From Merdiplasma sp905207905 (GTDB lineage Bacteria; Bacillota; Clostridia; Lachnospirales; Lachnospiraceae): a stretch of 6,300 nucleotides of DNA. The DNA lies in NCBI GenBank assembly GCA_902475025.1, contig CABRXX010000100.1, positions 1 to 6,300 on the forward strand, given 5' to 3'. The notes beneath the pieces were generated by a model. It did not search any database. It had not been told where the DNA came from and worked only from the letters and a program-made list of their open reading frames with translations. Shown one piece after another: positions 1 through 5,209 of this stretch (positions are counted from its first letter, which is position 1; each line of letters opens with the position of its first letter). Both the position numbers and the translations under genes were made by a program.

Positions 1-54
1 CTGCGACCTCCTGGTCCCAAACCAGGCGCTCTAGCCAAGCTGAGCCACACCCCG
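1..54 (-). tRNA. tRNA-Pro (anticodon UGG), 3' part cut off by the window edge
   Basis: The minus strand read from 54 begins CGGGGTGTGGC, a typical bacterial tRNA-Pro 5' end. A D-arm follows, then an anticodon arm with stem CCTGG (26-22) and CCAGG (14-10) around the 7-base loop TTTGGGA. The middle bases TGG (19-17) are the anticodon, which reads proline CCN codons. The variable region starts at the window edge, so the T-arm and the 3' acceptor strand lie outside. The gene has its own strong promoter about 37 bp upstream, so it is a separate transcription unit from the protein genes on its right. More tRNA genes may follow beyond the edge, but that cannot be seen here. Confidence 0.95.
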
Positions 55-90
55 GTACTCGACAAATGCTCTTACCCAGACGCAAAAATG

Positions 91-119
91 ATTATATTAC
101 ACGTTCAAGAAATTGTCAA
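91..119 (-). promoter_or_regulatory. Consensus sigma-A promoter of the tRNA-Pro unit
   Basis: On the minus strand TTGACA (119-114) and TATAAT (96-91) are both perfect consensus hexamers with the optimal 17-bp spacer. The predicted start is near 84, giving a leader of about 30 nt before the mature tRNA 5' end at 54, to be removed by RNase P. Perfect hexamers fit the high output expected of a stable-RNA gene. No operator-like palindrome is visible in the core promoter. Confidence 0.93.
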
Positions 120-122
120 CCG

Positions 123-149
123 TTTTTTTATCTTTTTTTCAGTTTTTTT
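123..149 (-). promoter_or_regulatory. Three phased A7 tracts upstream of the tRNA promoter (UP element / curved DNA)
   Basis: On the minus strand three runs of seven A occupy 149-143, 139-133 and 129-123. They are separated by CTG and GAT, so they repeat every 10 bp exactly. A fourth run of six A lies at 161-156, slightly out of step. The nearest run ends 3 bp from the -35 box, and the runs are centred near -42, -52 and -62 from the predicted start. That is where the alpha C-terminal domains of RNA polymerase contact UP elements. A-tracts repeated at the helical period are known to bend DNA. The activating role is inferred. Confidence 0.75.
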
Positions 150-214
150 CCATTATTTTTTATCCGGCTTTTCAAAAAACAGCTAACAGGGCTCAAAAAT
201 ATTCAGCAACCGCC

Positions 215-246
215 AAAAAAACAATTCCACACCAACGCAAATGGAA
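215..246 (-). terminator. Weak terminator-like hairpin after the last operon gene
   Basis: Just 5 bases past the stop codon of the last gene, the minus strand has TTCCA (246-242) able to pair with TGGAA (229-225), plus one G-U pair. The loop is about 10 bases, followed by TTGTTTTTTT (224-215). The U-rich tail is convincing but the stem is short and low in GC, so it may be inefficient or only part of the 3' end. The rest of the stretch from 120 to 214 is AT-rich, with the A-tracts of the tRNA promoter and no other clear signal. Confidence 0.35.
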
Positions 247-251
247 AAAAC

Positions 252-734
252 TCAAGCGTATTCCAGCCGCACATGCGCTTCCCCGGTCTCATCAATCTCC
301 ATCACCATATAACTGGGATATCTCCCTTCCTGTCTCGGAAAAGAAATGCTTCCAGGATTAAGCACCAGGATCTCTCCGTTGGTTCCGTCCATCACAGGAC
401 GGTGAGTGTGACCGTAAATCACTATATTACAGTGATTGCTCCCGGCCTCCTCCAGAAGGTCTCTGGTTCCCACAGTTACAAAATACTGATGTCCATGAGT
501 CAGCATGATCCGGTTTTTCCCAAACTCCACAAAACGTGTAATGGGAAGTCTGGTAAAATAGTCACAGTTCCCAGCCACCATATACACCGGACACCCTGCC
601 AGGCGGCTCATTTCCTCCTCACTGCTCTGGGAATCCCCAAGATGCAGCAGAGCATCCACCGGAGACTCCTTCTCGACTGCCCGCTTCAAATTTCCATTAT
701 ATCCGTGTGAATCACTTACAATCAATATTCTCAT
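252..734 (-). CDS. Metallophosphoesterase of the YsnB/MJ0936 type (160 aa)
   Basis: This is a small cytoplasmic calcineurin-like phosphoesterase that should hydrolyse phosphodiester or phosphomonoester bonds with a two-metal centre; the natural substrate cannot be read from sequence. All metal-binding motifs are present: D8 and H10 in SDSHG, D34 in LHLGD, N56 in GNCD, H80 in THGH, and H109 and H111 in GHTH, followed by the LNPGS motif near 130. The length of 160 residues matches the short YfcE/MJ0936 family and the protein looks complete. The ATG is preceded by GAAGGAG (750-744), 9 bases away, inside the end of rdgB, and the gap to the rdgB stop is only 3 bases. Expression is therefore probably coupled to rdgB. 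The same pair is adjacent in Bacillus subtilis as ysnA-ysnB, which supports the assignment. It is the last gene of the operon and a distinct paralogue of yfcE at its start. Confidence 0.92.
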   Translation of the reverse strand: MRILIVSDSHGYNGNLKRAVEKESPVDALLHLGDSQSSEEEMSRLAGCPVYMVAGNCDYFTRLPITRFVEFGKNRIMLTHGHQYFVTVGTRDLLEEAGSNHCNIVIYGHTHRPVMDGTNGEILVLNPGSISFPRQEGRYPSYMVMEIDETGEAHVRLEYA

Positions 735-737
735 GGC

Positions 738-1334
738 TTACAGCTCCTTCAGCAGTTCTTTCATATTCCGCAAAGCTTTTCCTCTGTGGCTCACCTGATT
801 TTTCTGTTCCGGTGTCAGCTGTGCAGAGGAACAGTCAAATTCTTCCAGGTAAAAAATGGGATCATATCCAAACCCATTTTCCCCCCGGCTCTCCCAGCCA
901 ATGTAGCCCTCCATAGTGCCCTCTGTGGTGAGAATCCTGCCATCCGGCATCGCACAGGCAATGGCGCACACAAAGCGGGCTGTACGCTGCTCCTTGGGGA
1001 TCCCCGCCAAGCGCTCCAGCAAGATCCGATTCTTAGTCTCATAGGGCGTATCCTCCCCCAGATACCTGGCGGAATAAATACCCGGTTCCTTATTCAGATA
1101 ATCAATCTCCAGGCCGGAATCATCCGCCATCGCCATCTGACCGGTAAGCTCCATAATCGTCTTTGCCTTGATTACTGCATTTTCTGTAAAAGTTTTCCCG
1201 TCTTCCACAATATCTGCCTTTACATCAGCCTCCTTCATAGACATCACCTGACAGTCCATATCTGCCAAAATCATGCGGATCTCCCGCATTTTTCCCTCAT
1301 TTCCTGTTGCAAAAATGATCTTTTTTTCCTTCAT
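738..1334 (-). CDS. rdgB: XTP/dITP pyrophosphatase, RdgB/HAM1 family (198 aa)
   Basis: This housecleaning enzyme hydrolyses non-canonical purine nucleoside triphosphates (ITP, dITP, XTP) to monophosphate and pyrophosphate, keeping deaminated purines out of DNA and RNA. The sequence shows the N-terminal TGNxxK phosphate-binding motif (10-15), FTENA (49-53), ADDSGLE (70-76, with D72 equivalent to the E. coli catalytic D69), PGIYSARY (84-91), GFGYDPIF (154-161) and SHRGKAL (182-188). These cover the whole family pattern, and 198 residues is the usual length. The ATG has GGAG (1346-1343) 8 bases upstream. The gene lies 116 bp after the protease gene and 3 bp before the small phosphoesterase gene. 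In many Firmicutes it follows rph (RNase PH); here rph is absent and a protease gene takes that place. No damage or unusual residue is seen. Confidence 0.97.
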   Translation of the reverse strand: MKEKKIIFATGNEGKMREIRMILADMDCQVMSMKEADVKADIVEDGKTFTENAVIKAKTIMELTGQMAMADDSGLEIDYLNKEPGIYSARYLGEDTPYETKNRILLERLAGIPKEQRTARFVCAIACAMPDGRILTTEGTMEGYIGWESRGENGFGYDPIFYLEEFDCSSAQLTPEQKNQVSHRGKALRNMKELLKEL

Positions 1335-1450
1335 CGTCTCCGCTCCATTCTGCCATCTTCCAGTTCTTTTCTTTCATCATCTTCCAGCACACCGGTTCAT
1401 TAACAGTTTCTCCTTCCACAGGCCGTCCGTCGATTTACTGTTTTCACTTT

Positions 1451-2851
1451 CTATCGGCGCACCGTATATGCTTTCAGGCACACATTTGTGCCGAATTTTT
1501 CCTCCGTAAATTCCCAGGTATCTCCGGAATAGCTTAGATAACCTCTCTTGCCCTCCAGAGTCACTCCCTGTGTGTAAGAATCCTTGTTCAGTTCCACTGC
1601 TACCGGCATTTTGGCCCCAAGGGTAGTGATCTTCACCACCACGGCAAACTGCTGTCCTTTCTCCAGGGCAACCGGCACATCCAGCTTTACAGTAAAATAT
1701 CCCTTATTTTCCAGCCACCCATTCTGCAGAAGCCTGCGCTGTGCAAAGGATTCCTCTGATACAAATTCCTCCACCGCATAAATCTCATATACAGAAAAAT
1801 CCCCGGTATTATAAAATCCTACCGCCTCCAGATTTTCAGTCTCCCCGGCAGTATATACATTGGCAAAATAACAGGTTTCCCCATCATATCCCTGCTGTCC
1901 CTGCCAGCCGCACACATCCGTCTGGTAGATGAAATCATAATTATCCTCCGGCTCTACCCTGGTGTAGGCTACGCCTCCCCTGGCAATATTTCCGTCTTCA
2001 TAGGATACATAAAAGATCCCCTGCTGCCCAAAATCAGTTCCCCAGGTATTCTGACAGATATACGCCCCATCTTCCTTGGGCTGCAGCTTAAAATTTTCCT
2101 TCGGATAAGCGTCATCCCATCCCAAGAGCAGCACATCATGAGTGTTTATCTCTTCCTGCGGATAATAATAGCCAAAGGTCTCAGGATTATAGTAGGGAAG
2201 TTCACTGGAAGTCTGCTCTCTGTCCAGATACAAAGAAGTCTGAACCGGCCCGTATTTATAGATCATCTCCTTGATCTCCTGCCGGGATTTTCCCTCCAGA
2301 AGCTGCATCTCCTGTACATGCACCCGAGGTGTCAGACCCTCCGGAGAAACACCGTCCCCATAAGGATCCTCCTCCTCCAGTACAGGCCCGTACCAACCAC
2401 TTAAATAGGCCATAGCCATCATATAGTCTCCGCCTTCATTCTGAGTGATTTGAAAGCCATTATTCAATGAGAGATGATCCGGCGAAAATTCCAGGGTTTC
2501 TTCCGGAAGCAGCGCAGCTTCCAGGGCAGAAGTCACCGTCAGCGCCCAACAGGTACCTAAGGTTCCCTGACTCTTCACCGTCGGCTCTTTTCCTATATCC
2601 CTGGCATCGTACCTCACCGGAAGTTCTCTTGGTATCTGAAATTGCGGCAAAAGCGCTATCCCCTCATACTCCGACCGTTCAAATACAGGAACAGAAGGAA
2701 GAAGTCCATCTAAAGACTGCGTCTCTGCCAATGCAGGGCAGGAGAAAGTAGTCAGAAGCCCCAGAATCCCTGCTGCGGCAAAAAGAGCGCTCCTGTTTTT
2801 TTCAGCACTTCTTTTCCTCCCCTTTTTGTTTCTGCCCATTTTTTTCGTCAT
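1451..2851 (-). CDS. Secreted papain-like (C1A) cysteine protease with C-terminal lectin-like domain (466 aa)
   Basis: This is an exported peptidase. A very basic n-region (10 K/R in residues 1-20) and a hydrophobic core (about 21-38) end in PALA-ET, a signal peptidase I site after A42. The papain core spans about 78-298, with oxyanion Q95 in KSQG, nucleophile C101 in GTCWA, H238 in NTHDV and N268 in QNTWG, so the catalytic set is complete. Only about 36 residues separate the signal peptide from the core, too short for a classical I29 propeptide. Residues about 304-464 match the lectin-like domain often fused to clostridial C1 peptidases (DNYDFIYQTD, C314 and C327, GFYNTGDFSVYEIY). No LPXTG motif, C-terminal membrane segment or SLH repeats are seen, so it is probably released or held only by the lectin-like domain; the target is unknown. 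Its ATG overlaps the upstream stop by 4 bases (ATGA, 2851-2848) and has only a weak ribosome site, suggesting translational coupling to the methyltransferase gene. Confidence 0.9.
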   Translation of the reverse strand: MTKKMGRNKKGRKRSAEKNRSALFAAAGILGLLTTFSCPALAETQSLDGLLPSVPVFERSEYEGIALLPQFQIPRELPVRYDARDIGKEPTVKSQGTLGTCWALTVTSALEAALLPEETLEFSPDHLSLNNGFQITQNEGGDYMMAMAYLSGWYGPVLEEEDPYGDGVSPEGLTPRVHVQEMQLLEGKSRQEIKEMIYKYGPVQTSLYLDREQTSSELPYYNPETFGYYYPQEEINTHDVLLLGWDDAYPKENFKLQPKEDGAYICQNTWGTDFGQQGIFYVSYEDGNIARGGVAYTRVEPEDNYDFIYQTDVCGWQGQQGYDGETCYFANVYTAGETENLEAVGFYNTGDFSVYEIYAVEEFVSEESFAQRRLLQNGWLENKGYFTVKLDVPVALEKGQQFAVVVKITTLGAKMPVAVELNKDSYTQGVTLEGKRGYLSYSGDTWEFTEEKFGTNVCLKAYTVRR

Positions 2852-4008
2852 TCTTTTACTGTATCCTTCCGTCTTGGAGGCTTTGGCCCCAAAAACTGAT
2901 AGTAATAGGTTTTCAGCATTCCGTTATAGATCTTTCGATTCTTGTCCGCCTTTTTTCCGATATATTTTTCCGCCTGATCATAGGATGTGATCACATATTC
3001 CGACCAGGAATCCAACCGTCTGAAAGCCTCCCCGATCTCCCGATAAAGTCCTGGAAGATTGGCTTTTTCCTCGATTCGTTCTCCATAGGGAGGGTTGGTA
3101 ATAATAAATCCGTATTTTTTCGGATGATTCAGCTCTGCTACCGGACGCTGCTGGAAATGGATCAGATGATCCACCCCTGCATTTCTTGCATTTTCCCTGG
3201 CCGCTTTCACCACATCGCCATCCAGATCATAGCCCTGGATATCCGTCTCAATCTGGTCATTCACCAGATCCGACGCCTCATCCATGGCATTGTACCAATA
3301 TTTCTTCGGTATAAGATTCTCCCAGCTCTCTGCAAGAAAAGAACGATTCATCCCCGGAGCCATATTGGCAGCCATCATGGCAGCCTCTATCGGAAAAGTG
3401 CCGCTGCCGCAAAAAGGATCCACCAAAACCCTGTCTTTTTTCCAAGGCGTCAGCATGATCAGCGCAGCTGCCAGCGTCTCTGTAATAGGCGCCTTGGCAG
3501 TCATCAGCCGGTATCCTCTCTTGTGCAAAGATACCCCAGAGGTATCAATGCCAATGGATACCTGATCTTTCATTAAAAACACCCGCACCGGATAGGACGC
3601 CCCATCTTCCTGAAACCAGGTTACACCGTATTTTGATTTCAGCCGCTCTACCATGGCCTTTTTCATAATAGACTGGATGTCTGAAGGACTAAACAGCCTG
3701 CTCTTAATGGAAGTAGCCTTTGCCACCCAGAATTTCCCATTAACAGGAATATAATCCTCCCAGGGCAGGGCTTTCGTTCCCTCAAAAAGCTCATCATAAG
3801 TCTCTGCGTGAATCGTTCCCACCTTCAAAAGTATCCGCTCTGCTGTCCGCAGGAAAACATTCCCATAACAGATGGCTTCCATATCCCCCAAAAAGGTAAC
3901 CCGTCCGTCTTCCACCTGACTGATTTCATAGCCCAGATCCAGGATTTCCTTTTTCAAAACTGCCTCCAGGCCAAAGTGACAAGGGGCAATCAGCTCTGCC
4001 ATTTTCAT
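2848..4008 (-). CDS. THUMP-domain class I SAM-dependent RNA methyltransferase, YpsC/RlmL N-half type (386 aa)
   Basis: This protein probably makes N2-methylguanosine in 23S rRNA, by analogy with the N-terminal half of E. coli RlmL (m2G2445) and with B. subtilis YpsC; the exact site is inferred. The N-terminus (IAPCHFGLEAVLKKE, 7-21) is the ferredoxin-like region typical of this family. A THUMP RNA-binding domain spans about 45-157 and ends near the conserved HKRGYR (162-167). The Rossmann methyltransferase domain follows, with motif I DPFCGSGT (197-204), an acidic strand GYDLD (259-263) and catalytic motif IV NPPYGER (305-311). NPPY is characteristic of methylation on exocyclic amines. The length is normal for the family without the second RlmK domain. 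A start at M3 (4002) is also possible, but the ATG at 4008 overlaps the yfcE stop as ATGA (4008-4005) and has a purine-rich GGGGGA at suitable distance. The gene lies between yfcE and the secreted protease, with 4-base overlaps on both sides. Confidence 0.93.
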   Translation of the reverse strand: MKMAELIAPCHFGLEAVLKKEILDLGYEISQVEDGRVTFLGDMEAICYGNVFLRTAERILLKVGTIHAETYDELFEGTKALPWEDYIPVNGKFWVAKATSIKSRLFSPSDIQSIMKKAMVERLKSKYGVTWFQEDGASYPVRVFLMKDQVSIGIDTSGVSLHKRGYRLMTAKAPITETLAAALIMLTPWKKDRVLVDPFCGSGTFPIEAAMMAANMAPGMNRSFLAESWENLIPKKYWYNAMDEASDLVNDQIETDIQGYDLDGDVVKAARENARNAGVDHLIHFQQRPVAELNHPKKYGFIITNPPYGERIEEKANLPGLYREIGEAFRRLDSWSEYVITSYDQAEKYIGKKADKNRKIYNGMLKTYYYQFLGPKPPRRKDTVKE

Positions 4009-4559
4009 ACAGTTTCCCCCAGATCCAAATGAAGAATTTCATTGCCCGCCATATCCTTCACGGTAAAACAGCTCTCCTCCAAGATTCCATAGCTCGGCAC
4101 GTTATTTTCCTTAGGTATCGACACAGAACCGGGATTCAAAAGAAGATACCCCTCCCTGCGTTCCGCCTTCAGCACATGGGTATGCCCATGAAGAAGAATA
4201 TCCCCTGGATGCATGGGCGGAAGTTTCTCCTCGTTGTAGGCATGTCCATGAGTAGCATACACCACTCTCTTTCCAACAGGTATCAGGCAATAGTCAGCCA
4301 AAACCGGAAATTCCAAAACCATCTGATCCACCTCAGCCTCACAGTTGCCCCTGACACTGTAAATGTGATCTTTCCGTTCATTCAGCATCCTGATCACTTC
4401 CTTCGGCGCGTACTCCCTTGGCAAGTCATTTCTGGGACCGTGGTAAAGAATATCTCCCAGCAGCAGGATTCGCTCCGCCTGCTCCCGGTCACAGGCCTCC
4501 AGCATCTTCTTGCAATAATAGGCAGATCCGTGTATATCTGAAGCTACAAATAGTTTCAT
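4005..4559 (-). CDS. yfcE: YfcE-type phosphodiesterase (184 aa)
   Basis: This cytoplasmic metallophosphoesterase closely resembles E. coli YfcE, which hydrolyses artificial phosphodiesters in vitro and whose natural substrate is unknown. Visible motifs are D8 and H10 in ASDIHG, D36 in LLGDILYHGPRN, N72 in RGNCEAEVDQM, H104 and H106 in THGHAY, H126 and H128 in GHTH, and the LNPGSVSIPK stretch near 145. The GPRN and SEVDQM-like segments separate it from the shorter YsnB-type enzyme at the other end of the operon. The reading frame stays open upstream to a GTG at 4601. I choose ATG 4559 because it has a perfect AGGAGG (4573-4568) 8 bases upstream and gives the family length and N-terminus. It is the first gene after the promoter at 4698-4670 and overlaps the methyltransferase gene by 4 bases. 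Confidence 0.95.
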   Translation of the reverse strand: MKLFVASDIHGSAYYCKKMLEACDREQAERILLLGDILYHGPRNDLPREYAPKEVIRMLNERKDHIYSVRGNCEAEVDQMVLEFPVLADYCLIPVGKRVVYATHGHAYNEEKLPPMHPGDILLHGHTHVLKAERREGYLLLNPGSVSIPKENNVPSYGILEESCFTVKDMAGNEILHLDLGETV

Positions 4560-4567
4560 GTAAAATT

Positions 4568-4573
4568 CCTCCT
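4568..4573 (-). promoter_or_regulatory. Ribosome binding site fixing the yfcE start
   Basis: The minus strand reads AGGAGG, a full match to the anti-Shine-Dalgarno core, 8 bases before ATG 4559. The site is flanked on both sides by the same heptamer ATTTTAC (4580-4574 and 4566-4560). The longer GTG start at 4601 has no comparable site, so this RBS decides the start. Confidence 0.9.
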
Positions 4574-4585
4574 GTAAAATCTCAA

Positions 4586-4650
4586 TAACCGCCCCGAACA
4601 CCCGCCCATTCGGAAGGATGTCCAGCGCTGTTCCTTACAGCCGGCGGTCA
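4586..4650 (-). promoter_or_regulatory. Structured 5' leader of the yfcE operon: three-way-junction fold with possible pseudoknot
   Basis: Between the predicted start (near 4663) and the RBS the minus-strand RNA can fold compactly. P1 pairs TGACCGCC (4650-4643) with GGCGGTTA (4593-4586), 8 pairs with one G-U. P2 pairs GCTGT (4641-4637) with ACAGC (4631-4627) around loop AAGGA. P3 pairs CCGAA (4613-4609) with TTCGG (4598-4594) and abuts P1 directly. The P2 loop AAGGA (4636-4632) is fully complementary to TCCTT (4618-4614) in the P2-P3 junction, a possible 5-bp pseudoknot. GGCGG also occurs in the P3 loop (4606-4602), giving P1 an alternative partner. I do not recognise a known riboswitch class, there is no U-tract terminator, and the RBS is not in a stem. 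Pairings were read by eye, so function is open. Confidence 0.4.
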
Positions 4651-4669
4651 TTCCCATATCTGTATTCCT

Positions 4670-4698
4670 ATCTTAAGCCAAGTAGTCAGGCCTGTCAA
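4670..4698 (-). promoter_or_regulatory. Sigma-A promoter of the yfcE operon
   Basis: On the minus strand TTGACA (4698-4693, perfect) and TAAGAT (4675-4670, 4 of 6) are separated by 17 bp. The predicted start near 4663 gives a 5' leader of about 100 nt to ATG 4559. The promoter sits 20 bp after the rhodanese stop, with no clear terminator between, so read-through from the rhodanese gene into the operon is also possible. The -35 box overlaps the short palindrome CAGGCCTG (4694-4687), whose significance is doubtful. Confidence 0.75.
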
Positions 4699-4717
4699 CT
4701 GCTTCGGCGTTTCTTCT

Positions 4718-5104
4718 TTATCTAAGGCGCCTGTCAGTTCCTGCCAAATAGGGGCCCCGGTAGGCCCGGATCCCTCCTACCACACTTTTTACCCGAAATC
4801 CAAGTTCTGCCAGCTCCCGGGCCGCTGCCATGCTGGTAGCTCCCCGTTCGCAATAAAGCACCAGCTCCTGCTTCAAAAGATTCCCTGCCGGAAATCCCCT
4901 GCGGCTCAAGGCTTCATAGACAGCAGTTCTGCCGGATTTTCCCGCTGCAGAAAGCATTTGCTCCAGCTCCTCATAGGGGAGATTCACCGCTCCCTGGATG
5001 TGACAGGCCCCATACTCCTGGGGCGAGCGAAGATCTATTATTATCCGCCGGCCGTCTCTGACACAGCGGTTTAATTCTCTGGCGGAAATTGTCTGAAATC
5101 CCAT
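4718..5104 (-). CDS. Single-domain rhodanese-like protein (128 aa)
   Basis: This is a cytoplasmic rhodanese-fold protein, likely a persulfide carrier or sulfurtransferase. The fold is shown by ISARELN (5-11), IIIDLRSPQEYGACHIQGAVNLPY (about 21-44, the conserved first half), LVLYCERGATS with putative catalytic C85 followed by a six-residue active loop, and VVGGIRAYRGP near the end, where many rhodaneses have GG..AW. The stretch from about 54 to 80 is longer than usual between the first half and the Cys strand. The frame stays open upstream to a TTG at 5182, but ATG 5104 has AGGGAG 7 bases upstream and begins right at the domain, so I take that. The RBS is embedded in the 3' arm of a strong terminator-like hairpin and the start codon directly follows its U-tract, which suggests unusual control. 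The sulfur donor and acceptor are unknown; neighbours give no hint. Confidence 0.9.
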   Translation of the reverse strand: MGFQTISARELNRCVRDGRRIIIDLRSPQEYGACHIQGAVNLPYEELEQMLSAAGKSGRTAVYEALSRRGFPAGNLLKQELVLYCERGATSMAAARELAELGFRVKSVVGGIRAYRGPYLAGTDRRLR

Positions 5105-5143
5105 AAAAAAACTCCCTTTTTCTTTAAAATATGAAAAAGGGAG
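5105..5143 (-). terminator. Intrinsic terminator after asnA that contains the rhodanese ribosome site
   Basis: On the minus strand CTCCCTTTTTC (5143-5133) and GAAAAAGGGAG (5122-5112) form a perfect 11-bp stem with a 10-base AU loop. It is followed at once by seven T (5111-5105), and then by the rhodanese ATG. This is a textbook Rho-independent terminator for asnA, 66 bp past its stop. The 3' arm also holds AGGGAG (5117-5112), the only good Shine-Dalgarno site for the rhodanese gene. On the plus strand the tail is CAAGTTTGTTT, much weaker. A smaller hairpin (TTTGTT-GGA-AACAAA, 5162-5148) lies just upstream. Confidence 0.85.
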
Positions 5144-5209
5144 CAAGTTTGTTTCCAACAAAAATCCGACATTCATATACAAAGGGCAACACGTCCCTGT
5201 AGCCAGATG

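Noticed and set aside
1354..1387. 10-bp direct repeat CTGGAAGATG (minus strand, 1363-1354 and 1387-1378)
   Set aside because: It is short, purine-rich and isolated, with no flanking structure to suggest transposition or regulation.
66..1509. Several open frames on the plus strand, here and elsewhere in the window
   Set aside because: They lie opposite well-supported minus-strand genes, have no family motifs or good ribosome sites, and their low-complexity sequences are typical antisense shadows.
2700..2851. Possible lipoprotein signal at C38 of the protease
   Set aside because: The residues before C38 are T-F-S, without the L/V/I at -3 of a lipobox, and PALA-ET directly after gives a good signal peptidase I site.
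4560..4601. Upstream GTG start at 4601 that would lengthen YfcE by 14 residues
   Set aside because: It lacks an RBS, while ATG 4559 has a perfect AGGAGG and gives the family length and N-terminus.
4687..4736. Palindrome CAGGCCTG over the -35 box and an 8-bp repeat TGACAGGC (4697-4690 and 4736-4729)
   Set aside because: They are short, and the second repeat lies inside the rhodanese coding end. There is not enough to call an operator.
5105..5182. Upstream TTG start at 5182 that would lengthen the rhodanese by 26 residues
   Set aside because: It has no Shine-Dalgarno site, the added residues run through the terminator hairpin, and the rhodanese domain starts at ATG 5104, which has AGGGAG at 7 bases.
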